Assembly: GCF_001267535.1 (NCBI RefSeq)
Contig: NZ_JRXE01000018.1
Location: 40,421 to 104,420, forward strand
Source: Winslowiella iniecta
GTDB lineage: Bacteria; Pseudomonadota; Gammaproteobacteria; Enterobacterales; Enterobacteriaceae
Direction: 5' to 3'
DNA length: 64,000 bases
The number at the start of each line of letters is the position of its first letter. Position 1 is the first letter of the stretch. Below, piece after piece: positions 59,340 through 64,000 of this stretch. A program made the position numbers and the translations under genes. Under the pieces are notes generated by a model. It was not told the origin of the DNA, searched no databases, and worked only from the letters and a program-made list of their open reading frames with translations.

Positions 59340-60461
59340 ATGGTGGCTGAACTGACCGCGCTACGCGATCAAATTGATGAAGTGGATAAAGCGCTGCTCG
59401 ATCTGCTGGCCAGACGGCTGGAGCTGGTCGCTGAAGTTGGCGAGGTGAAAAGCCGTTACGGTTTACCGATTTACGTTCCTGAACGCGAAGCCTCAATGCT
59501 GGCTTCGCGGCGTAAAGAGGCGGAAGCCTTGGGTGTACCGCCTGATTTAATTGAGGATGTATTGCGCCGTGTCATGCGCGAATCCTACTCAAGCGAGAAC
59601 GATAAAGGCTTTAAAACTCTCTGTCCTGAACTGCGTCCGGTGGTTATCGTCGGGGGGAAAGGGCAGATGGGGCGGCTGTTTGAAAAGATGCTGACCTTGT
59701 CGGGCTACCAGGTAAAACTTCTGGATAAAGATGACTGGGACCAGGCGGAAAGCATACTGAGTGATGCTGGCATGGTGATGATCAGCGTGCCGATTCATCT
59801 GACCGAGCAAGTGATTGCCGAACTGCCAAAACTGCCGGATGACTGCATCCTGGTGGATCTGGCTTCGGTAAAAAATCGTCCGTTGCAGGCGATGCTGGCG
59901 GCACATAATGGCCCGGTACTGGGGCTGCATCCGATGTTTGGTCCGGACAGCGGCAGTCTGGCAAAACAGCTCGTAGTATGGTGTGACGGTCGTCAGCCGG
60001 AAGCTTATCAGTGGCTGCTGGAGCAGATTCAGGTATGGGGCGCGCGCTTGCACCGTATCAGCGCTGTTGAGCACGATCAGAATATGGCGTTTATCCAGGC
60101 GCTGCGCCATTTCGCAACCTTTGCCTATGGTCTGCATCTGGCGGAAGAGAATGTCAATCTGGAGCAGCTGCTGGCGCTGTCGTCACCGATTTACCGCCTG
60201 GAACTGGCGATGGTCGGGCGTCTGTTTGCTCAGGACCCACAGCTGTACGCCGACATTATTATGTCTTCTGGTCGCAACCTTGAACTGATCAAACGCTATC
60301 ATCAGCGTTTTGGTGAGGCGATTACGCTGCTGGAGCAGGGCGATAAGCAGGCGTTTATCAACAGCTTCCGCCAGGTAGAGCACTGGTTTGGTGATTATGC
60401 CAAAAGCTTCCTGGTGGAGAGCCGTACGTTGCTGCGTCAGGCGAATGACAGTCGCCAGTAA
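59340..60461 (+). CDS. tyrA: T-protein: chorismate mutase / prephenate dehydrogenase
   Basis: 373 residues, the E. coli length. N-terminal AroQ chorismate mutase ([30 protein letters not shown], about 1-90) fused to NAD-dependent prephenate dehydrogenase with [11 protein letters not shown] and [10 protein letters not shown]. It makes 4-hydroxyphenylpyruvate for tyrosine. Operon with aroF; convergent with pheA. Confidence 0.97.
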   Translation: MVAELTALRDQIDEVDKALLDLLARRLELVAEVGEVKSRYGLPIYVPEREASMLASRRKEAEALGVPPDLIEDVLRRVMRESYSSENDKGFKTLCPELRPVVIVGGKGQMGRLFEKMLTLSGYQVKLLDKDDWDQAESILSDAGMVMISVPIHLTEQVIAELPKLPDDCILVDLASVKNRPLQAMLAAHNGPVLGLHPMFGPDSGSLAKQLVVWCDGRQPEAYQWLLEQIQVWGARLHRISAVEHDQNMAFIQALRHFATFAYGLHLAEENVNLEQLLALSSPIYRLELAMVGRLFAQDPQLYADIIMSSGRNLELIKRYHQRFGEAITLLEQGDKQAFINSFRQVEHWFGDYAKSFLVESRTLLRQANDSRQ

Positions 60462-60475
60462 GTCGCAACAGCAAC

Positions 60476-60504
60476 AAACAAACCGGGATTTTCCCGGTTT
60501 GTTT
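60476..60504. terminator. Bidirectional terminator between tyrA and pheA
   Basis: AAACAAACCGGG-attttt-like loop-CCCGGTTTGTTT (12-bp stem, 5-nt loop), placed between the two convergent genes. Confidence 0.85.
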
Positions 60505-60525
60505 ATTGGCTGAGACTGACGGCAA

Positions 60526-61686
60526 TTACTGTGGATCGACCGGCACCACGTTTTCACCTGGATAGCAGCCCAACACCTTCAGCGAACGGGTGATTGGCGT
60601 CAGCTCACGCAGCGCCTGCTGCATCTCTTCGGAACGCAGATTGCCTTGCACATCGATATAGAACATCTCTTCCCACGGATTACCGTTAATCGGGCGCGAT
60701 TCAAGCTTGCTCATTATCAGATTGTGCTGACGCAGTACCAGCAGCGCTTCAACTAATGCCCCCGCTTGCTGGCCGGTGGCCATAATCAGGGTGGTTTTCG
60801 CCGGCACCTGAGCAGAAACGTCAACCGGCTTACGCGCCAGAATAATAAAACGGGTAATATTCTGCTGTTGATTAGCCAGATCGCGTTCCAGTACCTGCAA
60901 GTTATACAGTTCACCGCCCGCTTCACTGCCTAACGCCGCGACTTTCGGCGAGTTCATCTCTGCCACTTTCTCCATCGCCGCGGCGGTGCTTTCGGTGTAC
61001 TCAATTTTCCACTGTGGGAAGCGATTAATAAACTGGCTGCACTGCTGGAACGGCTGCGGATGGCTGTAAACGGTTTCGATTTGCTGCAAATCTGTGGTGC
61101 CAGAGACCAGCACGCAGTGGTGAATCGGCACGGTCATTTCACCGACGATGGACAGGCTGGTTTGTTGCAGCAGGTCGTAAACGTCATTAATTGAGCCGGA
61201 GCTGGTGTTCTCAATCGGCAGCACGGCGTAATCGGCCTGACCGGTTTCAACCTGATTGATGATGTCATGAAATTTTAGACAACCGCTTTCAATAAACTGC
61301 TCGAAATGACGAGCGGCGTAGCGACGCGCGGCAAGATGCGAATAAGAGCCTTTAGGCCCAAGGAAAGCGATTCGCGCCGAATGCGCGTTGGTCTGATTCA
61401 GATGTTTTTGCAACAGTGCCTGTTGCGTCAGCACTGAGTCTTCAATGATTTGCTGAAACAGTCGAGTGATGTAATGCGCATCGAGCTGGTGGCTTTTGCC
61501 AAGGGTAATCAGGTGTTCCAGCAGATTGCGCTCACGGTCGATATCACGAATCGGCCGCTGCGTGGCCATTTTCGCCTTCGCCACTTCAATTGCCAGTCCG
61601 CGGCGTTCAGCAAGCAGCGCTAACAGTTTTTCATCAACGGCGCTGATTTTATCGCGCAGGGCTAACAGAGGGTTTTCGGTGTTCAT
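60526..61686 (-). CDS. pheA: P-protein: chorismate mutase / prephenate dehydratase
   Basis: 386 residues as in E. coli. N-terminal chorismate mutase ([30 protein letters not shown]), prephenate dehydratase ([34 protein letters not shown]) and a C-terminal ACT-type regulatory domain ([23 protein letters not shown]) that senses phenylalanine. Makes phenylpyruvate. Expression is under leader-peptide attenuation (pheL). Confidence 0.97.
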   Translation of the reverse strand: MNTENPLLALRDKISAVDEKLLALLAERRGLAIEVAKAKMATQRPIRDIDRERNLLEHLITLGKSHQLDAHYITRLFQQIIEDSVLTQQALLQKHLNQTNAHSARIAFLGPKGSYSHLAARRYAARHFEQFIESGCLKFHDIINQVETGQADYAVLPIENTSSGSINDVYDLLQQTSLSIVGEMTVPIHHCVLVSGTTDLQQIETVYSHPQPFQQCSQFINRFPQWKIEYTESTAAAMEKVAEMNSPKVAALGSEAGGELYNLQVLERDLANQQQNITRFIILARKPVDVSAQVPAKTTLIMATGQQAGALVEALLVLRQHNLIMSKLESRPINGNPWEEMFYIDVQGNLRSEEMQQALRELTPITRSLKVLGCYPGENVVPVDPQ

Positions 61687-61708
61687 TATCGCTACCTGTC
61701 AGATGTCC

Positions 61709-61738
61709 AAAAAAAAAGCCTCCCGCTTGGGAGGCTTT
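61709..61738 (-). terminator. pheA attenuator terminator
   Basis: On the reverse strand AAAGCCTCCC-aagc-GGGAGGCTTT followed by a U-run, between pheL and pheA. It is the terminator arm of the phenylalanine attenuator. Confidence 0.92.
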
Positions 61739-61784
61739 GTTGTTCGTCTTCGCATTCATTCTCACACGACGAATTGCCTCCCGT

Positions 61785-61832
61785 TCAGGGGAAGGTAAAA
61801 AAGAATGCGAAGAAAAACGGGTGTAGTTTCAT
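61785..61832 (-). CDS. pheL: phe operon leader peptide PheL
   Basis: 15-residue peptide [15 protein letters not shown] with seven phenylalanines, nearly the same as E. coli PheL ([15 protein letters not shown]). Ribosome stalling at the Phe codons when tRNA-Phe is uncharged prevents the downstream terminator from forming. Confidence 0.95.
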   Translation of the reverse strand: [15 protein letters not shown]

Positions 61833-61860
61833 GGTGATTTCCGTGAGTGCTGAGCATTAA

Positions 61861-61889
61861 CAGTAACCGCTGCAATTTATTACTGTCAA
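61861..61889 (-). promoter_or_regulatory. pheLA promoter
   Basis: Reverse strand TTGACA (61884-61889), 17-nt spacer, TTACTG (61861-61866), about 30 nt before pheL. The -35 is consensus, the -10 weak. Confidence 0.6.
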
Positions 61890-61890
61890 T

Positions 61891-61914
61891 AAAAAACGCG
61901 CCCGCAGGCGCGTT
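61891..61914 (-). terminator. raiA terminator
   Basis: AACGCGCC-cgca-GGCGCGTT with an A-run on the left (U-run for the reverse strand), 14 nt after the raiA stop and directly next to the pheLA -35. Confidence 0.85.
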
Positions 61915-61927
61915 GATTATGAGTTGA

Positions 61928-62263
61928 TCACTCTTCCTGCTCGACAACGCTCAGGTCTTTAACACTGGCAACCGCGCGGCGTGCTTCGCCTTTATGCTGT
62001 ACTTTATTCAGCTGGCGCTCCAGTTTGTTAATCAAATCATTGATTGCCGCATACATATCTTCATTTTTAGCGCTGGCAATCAGTGGACCATTTGGCGTGT
62101 TTATGGTGGCATCAGCGACAAATTCTTTCGGTTCCTTTGACAGAACAATGTGCGGATTAATCAGATGAGTTTGCCACTTTTCAAGTTTGGCGAGACGGTC
62201 TTCGACATGCTGGCGGATGGCCGCCGTGATATCCATTTGCTTGCTGGTAATGTTCAGAACCAT
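61928..62263 (-). CDS. raiA: Ribosome-associated inhibitor RaiA
   Basis: 111 residues from [74 protein letters not shown] completes the beta-alpha fold. It binds 70S ribosomes in cold or stationary phase and blocks translation. AGAGAGG precedes ATG 62263; the longer in-frame ATG at 62323 is unlikely. Confidence 0.97.
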   Translation of the reverse strand: MVLNITSKQMDITAAIRQHVEDRLAKLEKWQTHLINPHIVLSKEPKEFVADATINTPNGPLIASAKNEDMYAAINDLINKLERQLNKVQHKGEARRAVASVKDLSVVEQEE

Positions 62264-62491
62264 AGTACTTACCTCTCTGTCATTTCCGTCTTGGTGAGTC
62301 CAGCATAGCGCGAAAAGGAGCAAGATGTGTGATTGAGATCACGAAAATTTGTCACTTTTTGTCAATCAACATAAATCTGTGATGTTGGCTGATTAATGTG
62401 GTAACAGGGCTTGCCGGGGCGGTTTTAACGGGGCATTATTGGTGGGTTAACCCGGCTGATAAATGTCACGTTTGATGTTTTTATAGCCAAA

Positions 62492-62521
62492 AAAAATGGC
62501 AGCCAACTGGCTGCCATTTTT
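62492..62521 (-). terminator. bamD terminator
   Basis: AAAAATGGCAGCC-aact-GGCTGCCATTTTT (13-bp stem), 12 nt after the bamD stop on the reverse strand; symmetrical A/T runs. Confidence 0.9.
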
Positions 62522-62532
62522 GTCTCAACGAT

Positions 62533-63264
62533 TTATGCCGGGTTAGCCGCAATTAATTTTGCGACTTTATCCGCTTCAGCGGTTAACTGCAGCTGACGGT
62601 AGGCATTTTCCATCAACGGCAGGGCGGTGCGGGTCGCCTCAGTGTCCGGATAATCTTTCATCATCTGCTCTACGCGATTAACCACAGCGACATATGCCCC
62701 ACGCTTGGTATAGAATTGCGCCACAGAGAGTTCGTATTTAGCCAGACGATCTTTCAGATACACCAGACGCTTGCGTGAATCCGCGGCATACTGGCTGTTC
62801 GGATAGCCGCGCAGCAGTTGTGAGAAGTCACGGAAAGCATTACGTGCATGCTCAGGATCGCGGTCAGAACGATCAACACCAAAGAAGCCTTGCAACGCGG
62901 AATCATCCAGAGCCATATCCGTCAGACCTTTCATATAAATGACATAGTCGATGTTCGGATGGGTAGGATTCAGGCGCATAAAGCGATCGATAGCAGCCTG
63001 CGCCAGCGGTAAATCGGCATTTTTGTAGTAAGCGTAGATCAGATCTAGCTGAACTTGCTGGGAGTAAGGGCCGAACGGATAGCGGTTATCGAGCGCTTCC
63101 AGTTGCGTTATTGCTCCTTTAAAGTTACCGTCCTGCAGTTTTTGCTGGGCCGTAGCGTAAAGCTCAGATGGTGGACTGTCAGGAACCACATCCTTGGAGC
63201 TGGAACAACCAACCAGTGCCAGGCTCAACGTGGCTGCAGCCACCAGATATTTCATACGCGTCAT
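62533..63264 (-). CDS. bamD: Outer-membrane assembly factor BamD
   Basis: 243-residue lipoprotein: signal and lipobox [10 protein letters not shown] (Cys about residue 20), then five tetratricopeptide-type repeats, with [42 protein letters not shown] and [40 protein letters not shown]. Essential member of the BAM complex that inserts beta-barrels, which would include the porin and usher of this window. Divergent from rluD. Confidence 0.98.
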   Translation of the reverse strand: MTRMKYLVAAATLSLALVGCSSSKDVVPDSPPSELYATAQQKLQDGNFKGAITQLEALDNRYPFGPYSQQVQLDLIYAYYKNADLPLAQAAIDRFMRLNPTHPNIDYVIYMKGLTDMALDDSALQGFFGVDRSDRDPEHARNAFRDFSQLLRGYPNSQYAADSRKRLVYLKDRLAKYELSVAQFYTKRGAYVAVVNRVEQMMKDYPDTEATRTALPLMENAYRQLQLTAEADKVAKLIAANPA

Positions 63265-63394
63265 GACGATTTGATTATCCTCAGAGTGTTATTGCGGAAG
63301 CTGTCCGTTAAGCTCCCTTTAGTGACCAGGTACGATAGCACATTATATTAAACGGCATCGCCGTGAAAACCCAACGTTAACGAAGAAGCTGTTT

Positions 63395-64000
63395 ATGGCA
63401 CAACAAGTACAACTCACCGCAACGGTGTCCGAATCACAACTCGGACAACGCTTAGATCAGGCTTTAGCGGAAATGTTCCCTGATTATTCACGTTCTCGCA
63501 TAAAAGAGTGGATCCTTGACCGTCGCGTGATGGTTAACGGCAACGTGGTCGATAAGCCAAAAGAAAAAGTGCTGGGTGGCGAAAAGGTCGCTATCAACGC
63601 TGAGATAGAAGAAGAAGCACGCTGGGAAGCGCAGGATATCGCGCTGAACATCGTCTATGAAGATGATGACATCCTGGTCATTAACAAACCACGCGATCTG
63701 GTGGTTCACCCGGGTGCGGGCAATCCTGACGGCACGGTATTGAATGCGTTACTGCATTATTATCCGGCCATCGCCGATGTGCCGCGTGCCGGTATTGTGC
63801 ACCGTCTCGATAAAGATACTACCGGTCTGATGGTCGTAGCGAAAACCGTCCCGGCGCAGACGCACCTGGTGGAAGCGCTGCAACTGCGTGAAATCACCCG
63901 TGAATATGAAGCGGTGGCGATTGGTACGATGACAGCAGGCGGTACGGTTAACGAACCTATCAGCCGTCACTCGACCAAACGTACTCATATGGCGGTGCAT
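63395..64000 (+). CDS. rluD: 23S rRNA pseudouridine synthase RluD, 3'-truncated by window edge
   Basis: First 202 codons: S4 RNA-binding domain (GQRLDQALAEMFPDYSRSRIKEWI) and catalytic domain with the active-site Asp in GIVHRLDKDTTGLMVVAKT. Makes pseudouridines 1911, 1915 and 1917 in helix 69. ATG 63395 gives MAQQVQLTATVSESQLGQRL, the E. coli-like N-terminus. Open to the end of the window. Confidence 0.97.
   Translation, partial: MAQQVQLTATVSESQLGQRLDQALAEMFPDYSRSRIKEWILDRRVMVNGNVVDKPKEKVLGGEKVAINAEIEEEARWEAQDIALNIVYEDDDILVINKPRDLVVHPGAGNPDGTVLNALLHYYPAIADVPRAGIVHRLDKDTTGLMVVAKTVPAQTHLVEALQLREITREYEAVAIGTMTAGGTVNEPISRHSTKRTHMAVH

Overview
The window is chromosomal DNA of an enterobacterium. 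Many proteins match their Escherichia coli counterparts almost residue for residue (RecA, CsrA, RpoS, Ffh, BamD, RluD), and the gene order follows the E. coli cysC to rluD segment with parts missing or replaced. Codon use, moderate GC and the sequence divergence suggest an Erwinia/Pantoea-like member of the Erwiniaceae; that placement is inference.

Layout. 1-9.8 kb: core block cysC-ygbE, a reverse-strand amino-acid ABC importer inserted ahead of ftsB, then ftsB-ispD-ispF-truD-surE-pcm-nlpD-rpoS. 9.9-12.5 kb: mutS, convergent with rpoS across one shared terminator. 12.9-40.4 kb: an accessory block where E. coli carries other genes. It holds a porin, a small serine hydrolase, a winged-helix regulator, a ~20 kb operon (15.9-35.9 kb), malS, yjdM, a DapA-family aldolase and tam. 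40.6-48.4 kb: pncC-recA-recX-alaS-csrA, a tRNA-Ser/4x tRNA-Arg array, yqaB-yqaA. 48.4-52.9 kb: gshA, the sRNA MicA, luxS, and corB-ypjD on the reverse strand. 53.0-57.9 kb: ffh, rpsP-rimM-trmD-rplS and two acetyltransferases. 58.0-64.0 kb: aroF-tyrA, pheA with its leader peptide, raiA, bamD and the start of rluD.

The standout is the 15.9-35.9 kb operon. A four-gene chaperone-usher fimbria (major subunit, chaperone, usher, tip adhesin) runs with a 5-nt gap into a dedicated fatty-acid/polyketide-type synthase: phosphopantetheinyl transferase, ketoreductase, dehydratase, acyl carrier protein, a GcvT-like protein, a fused ketosynthase plus chain-length-factor-like protein, two more catalytically degenerate ketosynthases, and an FabL-like reductase. 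Interleaved with and following these is a complete candidate envelope export route: LolD-like ATPase, periplasmic helical-repeat protein, FtsX/LolC-type permease, LolA-like carrier, outer-membrane barrel and polytopic membrane protein. Many of the junctions overlap by 1-14 nt, so the genes look translationally coupled. The simplest reading is one unit that makes a special acyl chain, carries it to the outer membrane and deploys it together with a fimbria. The product is unknown. The last gene runs 59 nt into the 3' end of malS, which looks like an insertion junction.

Known regulatory elements recognisable here include the LexA-controlled recA promoter, MicA with a sigma-E type promoter, the pheL attenuator, a TyrR box before aroF and MalT-like boxes before malS.
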